Source: Bradysia coprophila (Eukaryota; Arthropoda; Insecta; Diptera; Sciaridae). From it: a stretch of DNA of 64,000 nucleotides. The stretch covers positions 372,001 through 436,000 of the forward strand of contig NW_023503632.1 of assembly GCF_014529535.1 (NCBI RefSeq), read 5' to 3'. Positions within the stretch are counted from its first letter, which is position 1; each line of letters opens with the position of its first letter. Position numbers and translations under genes: made by a program. Shown piece after piece: positions 24,029 to 35,073 of this stretch. The notes beneath the pieces were generated by a model, which was given only the letters and a program-made list of their open reading frames with translations, did not search any database and was not told the DNA's origin.

Positions 24029-24597
24029 ATTCACGACTAGTAAACATCTTTTATAGAAAGTTTTTTGAAGTGAATCATGGCCCTACGTTAGTGAAGGTAA
24101 TGGCAGAGTATTTGGGTTAAGTGATAAGACGTTGCGTGGTTGGTTTTACGATACGAACTGAACTTTATTCTCGTAGTCGTTCCTAATATAAATTTTACAA
24201 AAAAATTTTTTGACTGGAAACAACCAAAATTTTACCAAAAAAATCTGCGTCGCATGTGGCAGATAAATTTTCTTGCTGGTCTGTTCCTGAACATCTGCCA
24301 CTTTGCGACGCAGATTTTTTTGGTAAAATTTTGGTTGTTTCCAGTCAAAAATTTTTTTTTGTAAAAATTATTTGGCAGATGATGAGAAAACCTAAGCCAG
24401 CTTGTTTGAACTAATTGGGTGTAAAATTTAATTTTTGCGTAACGAAGCTGAAAGCGTCAACTCTAGCGATATCATTCATTTTAGAAATTGTATTTCAAAG
24501 ACTGCGTCACACTTTTCTCGAAGAGATTTTTGTTGGGATATCAGTCGTTTTAGAAGTTTTAGAACACTGCTTTTTATAACAGTTTATAACAGAAATT

Positions 24598-24862
24598 CAA
24601 AAATTTGACGAAATTCGAAAATTTGACGAAATTCGAAAATTTGACGAAAATCGAAAATTTGACTAAATTCGAAAATTTGACGAAATTCGAAAATTTGGCA
24701 AAATTCGAAAATTCGACGAAATTCGAAAATTTGACGAAATTTGAAAATTTGACGAAATTCGAAAATTTGACGAAAATCGACAATTTGACGAAAATCGAAA
24801 ATTTGACGAAATTCGAAAATTTGACGAAATTCGAAAATTTGACGAAATTCGAAAATTTGACG
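24598..24862. repeat. 18-bp satellite in the left arm, about 14.5 units
   Basis: Tandem GAAAATTTGACGAAATTC units with scattered substitutions. Because the period is a multiple of three, long open frames run on both strands (KFENLT, FRQIFE and FVKFSN repeats). They are artefacts of the array and not genes. Confidence 0.9.
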
Positions 24863-26953
24863 AAGAAAGTAATTCTCTATCTGCCACCATTCAAGAAATA
24901 TCTCCAAAACCCCAATTGACCCACCCATTTCCAACTTTCGACATTTTTCGCAAATGCCCTTCTTTTCTACTCGTAAAACTCTGAGACTTTGCCGAAGAAA
25001 GTAACTCTCTATCTGCCACCATTCAAGAAATACCTCTAAAAACATAATTGACCCACCCATTTCCAACTTTCGACATTTTTCACATATGCCCCTCTGTTCT
25101 ACTCGTAAAACTCTGAGACTTTGCCGAAGAAAGTAACTCTCTATCTCTCATAATCGCAAAAATATTAGTCCTTTCATCCTACGCTCGAGTAGCTCAAAAT
25201 TTGGTCACTCTAATCACTCTAGCTCAAACGAATTATTTTTTTGTTTGAATCGTGTTACGAATACCTTTCATTTGATGGGTCACACGCCTCTGTAGGTTTC
25301 AATACAGCTAAGCTACAGCCGAAAACGCGTTCCCGACCCTCGAAAACCACACTCAGAAACCACTTCGAGGCCAATAAAACCAAATTCTGGTTTTTCCTGG
25401 GGTAATGGCGTATCACATTTTCATTTTTATGCCCACCCTGAGGTTCCTGCAAAATTTCATGGAGATTGGCTGACTAGTTTCCGAGATCGACCGTCGATAG
25501 ATAGACAGATAGACAGATAGAAACATACAGAGTAAGTTGAAAGATTTTGATTGTTTGAAAAACGTTAATTTGGTGCATTTTCTATCAAAATGACCAACTT
25601 CAAAACGATGTATCTCCGGCAATTTTAAAGTTACATAGTCGAGTGATAGCTCGTTTTGCTCGTATTTGAAGCGCGAATAAGATAGAATAGGATTTGTGGT
25701 GATACAGGCCAAAGGAAAGAAACTTAACTTCTCGCCTATATATAGTTGCCGCGTCTCAAAAAATTTTCTTCGTTCTTTTTTTGGAAGTTAGACTGCGTCA
25801 AGTCCTCCGCTATCGCTCCGGACATGATTTTACCGACCTTTGTCACTTTGTTACAACGAAACTTTTAAATTTATCGGTGGATTTGGCTGAAATTTACAGG
25901 GTATGTCAAGGACGTAATTCTAAGAAATTAATTTGAAGGAATTTTCATAAAAGCTAATAATTTCGGAGCTATGAGCTATTGAACTATAGGACCCATAACT
26001 CAGAAAATATGGCAGATAGAAAGTTCGTTTAAAAGACAAATTTATAGAGTTTCAAATTTCAGTCGACACGTGTTTCAGTGTTTTCAACAAGAATCTACCA
26101 TTTGGGAGCTATGGGCGTTTTAAGTGCGAGCTATGTCAGCCATGACTCGGAAAATATGGCAGATAGTAACCTCGTATAAAAGACAAAGTTATAGATGAGT
26201 TTCACATTCTAGTCGAATTTTTTATTTTCGTCAAATTTTAGAATTCCGTCAAATTTTTGAATTTAGTAAAATTTTCGATTTTCGTCAAATGAAAGCTGGA
26301 AAGTTGAGATGAAAGAGAAAGTTATATAGTTTTTTAAGAAGAATATTTTCGTTCAAACTGCACAATATGATTATCTATTATCTGCGACCAAATTCTAAAA
26401 AATCAAAACTTACAAAAGAACTGATATCGCCCAAAACCACTTACAGTAGAGATGTGACGCAAGTCCTGTTATCCAGTTACAAAAGAACTGATATCGGTGT
26501 AGGTGACGCTTACAAATTCGACACGCAAAAAGATATGCGTCACAAATGGCAGCTGATGAGGAAAGCACGCGAAAGTTTGATGAGCAAAAATTTTACCCGA
26601 AAAATTTTAGAAAGAAAATTATAACAAAAAAAAATTGCGTCATAAGTGGCAGATTTGAGGAAGGAAATTTTTTAAAATTGTGAAATATATTGCTTTAAAG
26701 AATGGAATTCAAACGGAAGAAAGCCGAATCATCTGCCACTTGTTGACGCCATTTTTTCGAAATTGACTATTCGCCCGCGCGGGCGAATAGCAACTTATTG
26801 ACTATTCGCCCGCAAATATTTTTTTATTTTCATTTTTAAAGGCTTTTTTAACGAATGAGACTTGGAATCAAATTCGCTAAAAAAAAAGCCTTAGGAAAAT
26901 TATCTGTGATAATTGTTTTCGTAATAAAAAAAACAATTTCTTTGATTTTCTTT

Positions 26954-27734
26954 TAGAACTGTGCGCCGGTATCAGCCGATGAGGTCGGCGGAAAATTTGA
27001 CGCCGGTGGGTATCGGCGGCCGGCTACGTCAAAAAATAAGTCTGCGTCGGCGGCGTCGGCGTCTAAATCGATATAACTGTATAAAAGATCCAAAAGTTTT
27101 CAAAAACTCAATTTATTGAAGTTCGTCGAAAGTGGTGTAATTTGTAGAGGAAGGTTGCTCTTTGATGTACATGTTAGTGATGTAGAAGAGAATGTTCAGA
27201 CCTAAATTGAATTGAGTTTCGAACCTGAACTTGACCTGTTTGGAGATTTCACAGAGGATAAGTTCTTTGATGTGGTACCGGCACGTATAACAGAAATTTT
27301 TTTAACGATGTTTTTACTAAAGTCATAGTTGTTTTGTATAAACAAAAAAATTGTTAGCATTGCTTAGCAAAAGGCTCGACTTTCTACTAATATCCATCAA
27401 TGAAAAATTTTCATTTGCTACTAGTCATCAGGGTAGACAGTATTCTTTTTGCCAACATTTGTCGACATTTCCTTAGCATACCTAGTTCTTACAAAAAATC
27501 GATATTGCCGACCAGCAAGTTATAGCAAATAGTGAATCTCACGGTCGCCCTCATTTTCTGATCTACGTCTGTCTGACGTGTTGAAGACTTGAATGTTTTT
27601 CTTCAAAAAACTTTGATGAGGATTTCAGCCGATACAGCCGCTAACCAAACGTCGGCTAATGGCGGCTGAGAGTGTATCAGCGGCGACTACCGGCTGATCC
27701 TAAAATCGGCTGGCGTGGCCGGCGCACAGTTCTA
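26954..27734. mobile_element. Nested hAT-like element with perfect 8-bp target duplication, 781 bp
   Basis: The ends TAGAACTGTGCGCCGG and CCGGCGCACAGTTCTA are perfect inverted repeats of 16 bases. Both are flanked by TTTTCTTT (26946-26953 and 27735-27742), a perfect 8-bp direct duplication. That combination fits the hAT superfamily. Both subterminal regions are GC-rich (CGGCGG, CGGCTG words), in sharp contrast to the AT-rich surroundings. No transposase remains. Confidence 0.85.
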
Positions 27735-27739
27735 TTTTC

Positions 27740-28150
27740 TTTCTCTTACAAAATATGATACAAAGTGCTTACGATCTCTTTTACAAAATGTGACACGTAG
27801 CTTATACTTCTTTTATGCATACTCCTTTTTAAAGAATTTGGTTTCTTTTTTACAAAATGTGAAGCAAGGGGCTTATGTATCCTTTTACAAAATGTCATAT
27901 ATGGATCTTAGGCTCCTTTCTAAAGAATGTGATGCAAGTAGCTTTTAAATAGTGTAATGCAAGGATGCTTCCTTTTACAAAATGTTACACATGCAGCTTA
28001 TGGTCCCGATTGCATAATGTGACAATTGGACGAAGAAGCTCGTACCATTTTTTGCACTATATAACTTACGAAGAGTAGGATGGCTTTTAGAAATTGTAAT
28101 GCAATAAACTGAAAGTGTGAAGTGATTCACTTTACAAAATGTAACAGGAG
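27740..28150. repeat. Degenerate repeat built on CTTTTACAAAATGT
   Basis: The motif CTTTTACAAAATGTNAC recurs about every 40-60 nt with degenerate spacers that often contain GCTTA. The same motif in similar spacing recurs at about 50650-50690 and 52390-52615. It is probably an old minisatellite-like element, and I see no coding role. Confidence 0.65.
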
Positions 28151-29184
28151 GAAGCATTGGCCAAAAACAAAGACAAAGACCTTTAGTATAACAACAAAAT
28201 TTGATAATCATGTCCGGAGCGTTAGTGGAGGACTTGACGCAGTCTAACTTCCAAAAAAAGAACGAAGAAAATTTTTTGAGACGCGGCAACTATATATAGG
28301 CGAGAATTTAAGTTTCTTTCCTTTGGCCTGTATCACCACAAATCCTATTCTATCTTATTCGCGCTTCAAATACGAGCAAAACGAGCTATCACTCGACTAT
28401 GTAACTTTAAAATTACCGGAGATACATCGTTTTGAAATTGGCACTTTTCATAGAAAATACACCAAATTGACTTTTCCCAAACAATCAAAATCTTTCAACT
28501 TACTCTGTATGTTTCTATCTATCTATCTATCGACGGACGATCTCGGAAACTAGTCAGCCAATCTCCATGAAATTTTGCAGGAACCTCAGGGTGGGCATAA
28601 AAATGAAATTGTGATACGCGATTACCCCAGGAAAAACCAGAATTTTGTTTTATTGGCCTCGAAGTGGTTTCTGAGTGTGGTTTTCGAGGGTCGGGAACGC
28701 GTTTTCGGCTGTAGCTTAGCTGTATTGAAACCTACAGAGGCGTGCGACTCATAAAATGAAAGGTATTCGTAACACGATTCGAACAAAAAAATAATTTAAA
28801 AAAAATCGGGTCAGATTCGTTTGAGCTAGAGTGACTAGAGTGACCAAATTTTGAGCTACTCGAGCGTAGGATGAAAGGACTAATATTTTTTTGGGTTATG
28901 AAAGATAGAGAGTTACTTTCTTCGGCAAAGTCTCAGAGTTTTACGAGTAGAACACAGGGGCATATGTGAAAAATGTCGAAAGTTGGAAATGGGTGGGTCA
29001 ATTATGTTTTTAGAGGTATTTCTTGAATGATGGCAGATAGAGTTACTTTCTTCGGCAAAGTCTCAGAGTTTTACGAGTAGAAAAGAATGGCATTTGTGAA
29101 AAATGTCGAAAGTTGGAAATGGGTGGGTCAATTGGGGTTTTGGAGATATTTCTTGAATGGTGGCAGATAGAGAATTACTTTCTT

Positions 29185-29510
29185 CGTCAAATTTTCGATT
29201 TTCGTCAAATTTTCGATTTTTGTCAAATTTTCGATTTTCGTCAAATTTTCAAATTTCGTCAAATTTTCGATTTTCATCAAATTTTTGATTTTCATCAAAT
29301 TTTCGATCTTCGTTAAATTTTCGAATTTCGTCAAATTTTCGAATTTCGTTAAATTTTCGAATTTCGTCAAATTTTCGATTTTCGCCAAATTTTTGATTTT
29401 TGTCAAATTTTCGAATTTCGTCAAATTTTTGATTTTAGTCAAATTTTCGAATTTCGTCAAATTTTCGAATCTCGTCAAATTTTCAAATTTTGCCGAATTT
29501 CCGAATTTCT
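29185..29510. repeat. 18-bp satellite in the right arm, about 18 units
   Basis: The inverted counterpart of the array at 24598-24862, with units reading GAATTTCGTCAAATTTTC or the GATTTTCGTC variant. It is some 60 nt longer than its partner, and the order of variants differs, so the two arms have changed independently since the foldback formed. Confidence 0.85.
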
Positions 29511-29899
29511 GTTATAAACTGTTATAAAAAGCAGTGTTCTAAAACTTCTAAAACGACTGATATCCCAACAAAAATCTCTTCGAGAAAAGTGTGACGCAGT
29601 CTTTGAAGTACAATTTCTAAAATGAATGATATCGCTAGAGTTGACGCTTTCAGCTTCGTTACGCAAAAATTAAATTTTACACCCTATTTTAGTTCAAACA
29701 AGCTGGCTTAGATTTTCTCATCATCTGCCAAATAATTTTTACCAAAAAAAATTTGACTGGAAACAACAAAAATTTTACCAAAAAAATCTGCGTCGCAAAG
29801 TGGCAAATGTTCAGGAACAGACCAGCAAGAAAATTTATCTGCCACATGCGACGCAGATTTTTTTGGTAAAATTTTTGTTGTTTCCAGTCAAAAAATTTT

Positions 29900-30085
29900 T
29901 GGTAAAAATTATTTGGCAGATGATGAGAAAATCTAAGCCAGCTTGTTTGAACTAAAATTGTGTGTAAAATTTAATTTTTGCGTAACGAAGCTGAAAGCGT
30001 CGACTATAGCGATATCATTCATTTTAGAAATTGTACTTCAAAGACTGCGTCACACTTTTCTCGAAGAGATTTTTGTTGGGATTCT
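29900..30085. repeat. Extra copy of the arm-end block outside the right arm
   Basis: This block (GGCAGATGATGAGAAAATCT through CTTTTCTCGAAGAGATTTTTG) repeats in direct orientation the segment at about 24375-24540. It is inverted relative to the right arm's own copy at about 29560-29750, so the right arm ends in a small palindrome of its own and a third partial copy. Confidence 0.75.
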
Positions 30086-30954
30086 ACGCTAAGCTTGAAG
30101 TTTAGAAAGAAAAGTACATTTCATTTGTTACTCTTTCACCTGATTTATATTTTTCTACGCTATTTTCGTATTTCCTTAGCATATTCACAAACAGTTAATC
30201 GCGTAAAAATTGTAGTGCACCAAACACTATGTCCGAATAACCGAGCGGAAGATAAACGGTAATATGGGAATGGAAATTCTCAAGTAAATTAGCGAATCAC
30301 AAACAAATAAACTTTCTTGCAAAAATAACGTATATTTATTCACATGAAAACATATAACTCTACAACAGAGAGTATTCTAAAATTCAGACACATCAAATTT
30401 TTCTAAGCTCTTATTTTCAATATATAAAATTTTTCTAAGTTCTTATTTTTAACACATGAAATTTTTCTAAGTGTTTTTCATAAATAATGAACAAGAATTT
30501 TTATAAGTATTTTAGAAAAATTAAATAAGTTCACAACACACGATTTAACTTGCTGACGTTACCACAATGCACTGATGTCCATCTTAGGCACTGGTCCTCT
30601 ATTTATATCAAAATTTAACATAGAATAGATAGGAGGACCATCTACCCTCCAATAAACTTGCAGCTGCAATTTTATTGTAGGTACGCGTTTATTAAAAGTG
30701 CGAACTTAAGTTTTATGACTTAATCCCTTTTCCTATTACTCTATTGAATTTTACGAACATCTTGTTTATTTCATTATTTAACACAATGATTCGTACAAAA
30801 TTGAATCCTTGTGAGCAGATTTTATACATTTCACTGATGTGCATAACATCAGGCGTTCGTATCTTTGAAAAGTTTATCCATGATCCAGGTATTAGTGGAT
30901 CGTGTCTTGGGTAAAAGTGTGAATACAGTGTGGTGCACTACAAAATATTCATTT
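30086..30954. other. Intergenic, no gene seen
   Basis: AT-rich, with three rough copies of an approximately 35-nt unit around AAATTTTTCTAAG at about 30395-30475. No exon is recognised. Confidence 0.4.
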
Positions 30955-31110
30955 GCGGGCGAATAGTCTATAAAATGGTATTCACCCGCGCGGGAGAATA
31001 GTCTATCAGATACTATTCGCCCGCGCGGGCGATTAGTCTATAAGATGCTATTCGCCCGCGCGGATGATTAGTCTATAAGATGCTATTCGTCCGCGCGGGC
31101 AATTAGCAAC
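30955..31110. repeat. 35-bp minisatellite with palindromic GC core
   Basis: Units begin at 30955, 30990, 31025, 31060 and 31095 (partial), an exact 35-nt period. Each unit contains AGTCTATAAGATGCTATTCG and joins the next through the palindrome CGCCCGCGCGGGCG. An isolated GACTATTCGCCCGCGCGGGC occurs at about 26768, inside the giant foldback. Confidence 0.85.
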
Positions 31111-31664
31111 GGCCTTGGGCGATTGATTCTACTAGGTCGCAACAAATTTTCAAGGTTTTATCATACGCGGGTTATTTGTATTTTCTCTCAAAAATTATTT
31201 TTACTTATTTTGCATAATTTCGATAATTAAATACACTACAAAAACCCACTAAAAATATTTCTTGTCCACGAGAGGTCGATAAAAAAATTTTCAGCTCACC
31301 GTGTCAAGTAACCAAAATGATTTTGGTTGTCTGAATAACGTTATTTGCTTAACCGAATTCATTTCGGGTATATAATGTTACGGATCCCTGGCAACATCTA
31401 TTATCTTGTTCAGTAAGATCATTATACCTTCTGCTTTGCACCAAAATGGTTTCACCTAGACAAAAATGTAATATGATAAAGCCGATTAGAAAACAATCAA
31501 ATCAGTGGCGATCCACTTGCCAAACGTACAACTCCATTAATCGCTTATTATTAACTGCATTAAGTATTAACGTCCGGCTTTATCTACTTTTATACTATGG
31601 TATTGATACGTAAACGAATATCATTGATGATAATAGCGAACAGCAAAGATTATGAGCAGCATCA
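31111..31664. promoter_or_regulatory. Upstream region of LRR paralogue 1
   Basis: From about 31400 this sequence is shared with the regions upstream of paralogues 2 and 3, including ATTAGAAAACAATCAAATCA and TATTAACGTCCGGCT. The promoters were therefore duplicated along with the genes. The part before 31400 has no recognised feature except a GAATAACGTTATTT word at 31333-31346. Confidence 0.6.
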
Positions 31665-31670
31665 TATAAA
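31665..31670 (+). promoter_or_regulatory. TATA box of LRR paralogue 1
   Basis: TATAAATA sits in the context AGCAGCATCATATAAATA, about 220 nt before the split start codon. The element and its flanks are kept in all three paralogues, which supports a real focused promoter. Confidence 0.7.
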
Positions 31671-31888
31671 TACCCCGAGCACATCGAATAATACCTTTGT
31701 AACGGTTAGCAATACTAAGTGAAAAGCTTGTATTCAGCATTGCAGTAACAGTATAGTCGATCTTCAGTACAAGTGCAGTTTACTTACTAAGATACTGCAT
31801 TAAGTTTTGACCATCTGTGTTAAAGTAGACGTGTGTCCATTCTAATTGAAGAACAAATTATTTTCCAATTTTAAGTCAGCCTACGACC

Positions 31889-32753
31889 ATGTAAGTTGGA
31901 GTTACCTAATAAGAGTGATAAGAGTCAATGAGAAATGCTTGAAAAATAAACTGAATTTCGAAACAGGAAGTGGCGAACGACCATCCTTATCATTGCAGTG
32001 CTTCTTGTGAGCAAATGTCATGGAATTGCTCTGGATTGTGTATTTAGATCGCATAGTTTTTCAGTGATTGGCAGTCGTTACGCGTGTGATGCGAGAGTAT
32101 TATTTGATGCAAATGAGAATGTAACAACAGTGTATGGACTTCACGAAGCTGGAAAAGGACATGAAGATGTGCACGGGATAGTGATACAGTCACAGAGTTT
32201 AGAATTTGTCCCAACAAACATCGAAAGTTTCTTTCCAAATGTCATTGCCATCAGTTTAGGGGACAATCATATAACCAGCATCCAGAACAGACATTTGGCC
32301 CCATTTCCAAATTTAGAATATCTATGGCTGGCGGGAAACAATTTTACTTTGGTGGATGGCAGTCTTTTCTCAGGCTTAAATTCAATGAGATTGATTAGTT
32401 TCAATTCAAACAGCATCAGGCATGTGGGTCACGATTTGAATTTGCCATTAAATGGTGATGTACGCTTCTCTGCAAATAGTTGTATTAGTGAAACGGCAGC
32501 CACACCTGACGCTGTTGCTGCTTTAAAATTGAATTTGTTGCGCAACTGTCCGCCAACGATATCGCAAATTGAAGATTCACTGGAAACACGACCAAATTTA
32601 CTAACATACACCTATGGGCAAGTACAAAGCCTGCGGAATGAACAGGCAAATATGTTAGGCAGAATTGCATTCTTGGAATACATCATTGGAAATAAACTTG
32701 AGACTACTCCCAAGGTCCAATTTTTAATTGATATGCTCAGAAGAAATAACTAG
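31889..32753 (+). CDS. Small secreted LRR protein, paralogue 1 (262 aa)
   Basis: Two exons: 31889-31890, which hold only the AT of the start codon, and 31967-32753. The donor is AT|GTAAGT and the acceptor AACAG|GAAG; the 76-nt intron splits the ATG. The joined protein starts MKWRTTILIIAVLLVSKCHG, a clean signal peptide, whereas the second exon has no ATG upstream of it. After an N-terminal Cys region (ALDCVF, YACDARV) come about three LRRs (NVIAISLGDNHITSIQ, LEYLWLAGNNFTLVD, MRLISFNSNSIRHVG). A Cys pair follows (NSCIS, LRNCPP), then a probably helical C-terminal tail. It is predicted to be extracellular. Small dipteran LRR proteins of this shape exist, but I know no function. It is very close to paralogue 3. 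Confidence 0.85.
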
Positions 32754-34669
32754 ACGAGTTGATGCTCGCATGTGGTAAAAAATAATTGATTTGTCACCAA
32801 TTTTGAAAATAAAAATTGGCCAACTTTATATTTAAATATACTACGGCACAGTAAAACCAGGCAGTGGCGGTCTGACATCTCTTGTAGAATTAAAATTTGC
32901 ATGCAAGTAGATCTCTATGTCGACCGATTTTCGTAACCTCTTTAGCTTCTTTTCCTCTACCATTTCAATCTTCAACAAAATCATTACCCCAATTCAGTCA
33001 GGTCAGTTAATCATTATCGTTATCGAATGTGTTGCCCGTTCTTTTGTTTAACAGAATGTGGATTTTTTTAAACCCGGAACAGTTTCGCCTTCCGTGTCTA
33101 TCTCTTTGTAGGAAATTTCGTTACGTTAGCAAGGCACAGTGACGCAAGTCCACAACGCAAAAAATTTTAAATTACGGACTAATGGGCATTACAGTGAACG
33201 ACATCTCAAATGTCTCACTGTCATTTTTTTCAGAGAATGTCATTGTGAATTTGCAATGACACAATAAAATTCTCAGAAAAATTTGACAGTGAGACATTTG
33301 AGATGTCGTTCACTGTATGAATCAACTTTTTGACTTTTTCGTCTGACTCCTTATGCTGCAAAAGAGCTAGAGAGTGTGGAGTAAGATTTAAGGAACAGAG
33401 TTTCGCTTATTTTTCACAGAGTCAAAAGTGATGAGTAATACGTCAAATGAAAGTTATTGGCGAGAGGAATCATAATATTGCCATTGTGAGCAGTCGTTTC
33501 TTCGCTTGTCAATAAAAAAAACATTTCATACGGTCGTTATATTGAAATTGACATTTTGGAAAAACATGATGGATCAGTAGCCACTGGCAAGAAAGTACGC
33601 AAAAACGGGAAAAACAGCGACTCTTGCTTCTTTTTCAGTGTTTTTCACGAACCATTAATTTTTGCTCGATTTTCGAAACCCGATAACCCGACGCCCGTTT
33701 AAATTGAATCGGGTTCGGGTTCAGGCCGGTCCGGGTTCGGGTCGGGCCGGGCTTTTGACCAACTTTGGGTAGCCCGCTCACCTCTAATTAAAGTCTCCAA
33801 ATCACCGTCGGGGAACTTTGGCAATCAGTCACGAACTCAAAAAATATTTTTTAGACTTGATCTTTTTTGTAAAATAATTTGTGAAGTTTGGAGATTGGAT
33901 TACCATATGGACCCAACTTTTTATGTAAACTTAGCCGACCGTAAAAAATCCATATATGTAACGTGGACCGAAACCGAAGAAATTTTCAAAAATCGATCTG
34001 GTGGCAGCACAAAATTAAAGTTTGAAATTTTTTTTCTTCTATAAAATGATCAGATGGACCAGCTGAGTGGATTTTCGGGTGAGCCTTAAAGAAATAACAC
34101 ATTTCGTAAAAACCGCTACACATTAATAGTTAATAACTATTAGTTTTAATTTTATGTTTTTATCTCCAAAACTCTGTTTTTATCTGAATTTTTTAAGACA
34201 CAAAACTGAAGATACTACAAAGACACGTAGTTTGGGTATTAGAGTGGTCCTTAATTTTGGACCAAAATACACTGAAAATTTTCTGGTACTGAATTTGGAC
34301 CATAATACATTGAAAATTATCAATGAATAGACCAGATGCCTTTTCAAATATTGCCGGATTCTGTGCTTTCTGAAGTGAATCAATGTCATGCAGAACCGCA
34401 AACTTTTCCCTCATTGCCATCTTTGCATGAATAACCAACCAGAGAAATGATAACATGTGGCGCTGCGCTGACCCCACAGGTAGAATTTTCATTTGAAGAT
34501 ACGAACTGTTTTGGACTGCTCGTCACTATAGCTCGATCTTGACTACATTGCTCACTGATTTCAAATAGACTCGACGTGAGCATAAACAAATGCAATTCCT
34601 CAAGATCTGTTATCTTGTTTAGTAAGATCAGCATACCATCTGCTGTGCATTAAAGTGGTTTTACCAAGA
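32754..34669. other. Spacer between LRR paralogues 1 and 2
   Basis: It starts with the probable 3' UTR of paralogue 1, with an AATAAA-type signal near 32805. It contains a Tc1/mariner-like MITE (33190-33317). A segment around 33360-33700 with the word TTTTTCAGTGTTTTTCAC is repeated near 39690-39950. I see no gene; the short open frames near 34200-34630 are unrecognised. Confidence 0.45.
33192..33315. mobile_element. Tc1/mariner-like MITE, 124 bp
   Basis: A nearly perfect palindrome. The left end CAGTGAACGACATCTCAAAT is inverted at the right end, ATTTGAGATGTCGTTCACTG. Each end is flanked by TA (33190-33191 and 33316-33317). TA duplication with CAGTG ends is the pattern of the Tc1/mariner superfamily. 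Confidence 0.8.
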
Positions 34670-34676
34670 CAAAAAT

Positions 34677-35073
34677 CAAAGCACCTAGCAGGGGAATAGA
34701 GGTTTTATCACGTTAAATAAAGTAGTTTTTTGATACCAATTCGAAATGGCAAATAGGTTCTCGACTTCGTCTCGAACCATTTACCATACCTCGAACATAA
34801 AACACCCTTTTCAGTTTTTGTAGTATAAATAACTATAGCAGCCTTAATGGCAATTTAGCAATGACATTATGAAAAAAAGGTACACTCGCGGAATTCTGAA
34901 AACCGACACATTTTCAGTTTTGTGATTTTCGCATGTATTTTTAAAGGAGAAATCAAGAACTCGCGTAAAATACAAAAACAGTAAATATGTTTTCAGAATT
35001 CAGCGTGTGTATGGAAATATTGGATAAGATTAACGTTCTACTTTTTTTTTCTATTACCCTGCTAGGTGCTTTG
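34677..35073. mobile_element. MITE inserted in the promoter region of LRR paralogue 2, 397 bp
   Basis: The ends CAAAGCACCTAGCAGGG and CCCTGCTAGGTGCTTTG are perfect inverted repeats. CAAAAAT flanks it on both sides (34670-34676 and 35074-35080), a 7-bp duplication. At the same place paralogue 1 reads GACAAAAATGTAATATGATA without interruption, which gives an empty-site comparison. A partial copy of the element lies at about 37290-37440. Confidence 0.9.

Larger units (their letters stand above)
24187..29918. mobile_element. Giant foldback structure with 1.65-1.7 kb inverted arms
   Basis: The left arm (24187-25836) and right arm (28203-29918) are inverted copies with few differences apart from satellite copy number. 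The inner ends read CGCTCCGGACATGATT and AATCATGTCCGGAGCG. From outside inwards each arm holds a small palindrome around TGCGTCGCATGTGGCAGAT, a single-copy block, an 18-bp satellite, two copies of a block of about 131 bp containing CTATCTGCCACCATTCAAG, and a unique stretch ending at the inner terminus. The 2.4-kb centre holds degenerate repeats and a nested hAT-like element. Drosophila Foldback elements have a comparable plan, with long satellite-bearing inverted arms. No transposase is visible. Confidence 0.8.

Noticed and set aside
24584-25066. Long overlapping open frames on both strands (KFENLT, FRQIFE, FVKFSN repeats), and their mirror images at 29113-29527
   Set aside because: They are produced by an 18-bp tandem repeat whose period keeps all frames open; they have no start context or family similarity.
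26367-26624. 85-codon open frame in the foldback core
   Set aside because: It overlaps the repeated bipartite motif and other degenerate repeats and has no recognisable domain.
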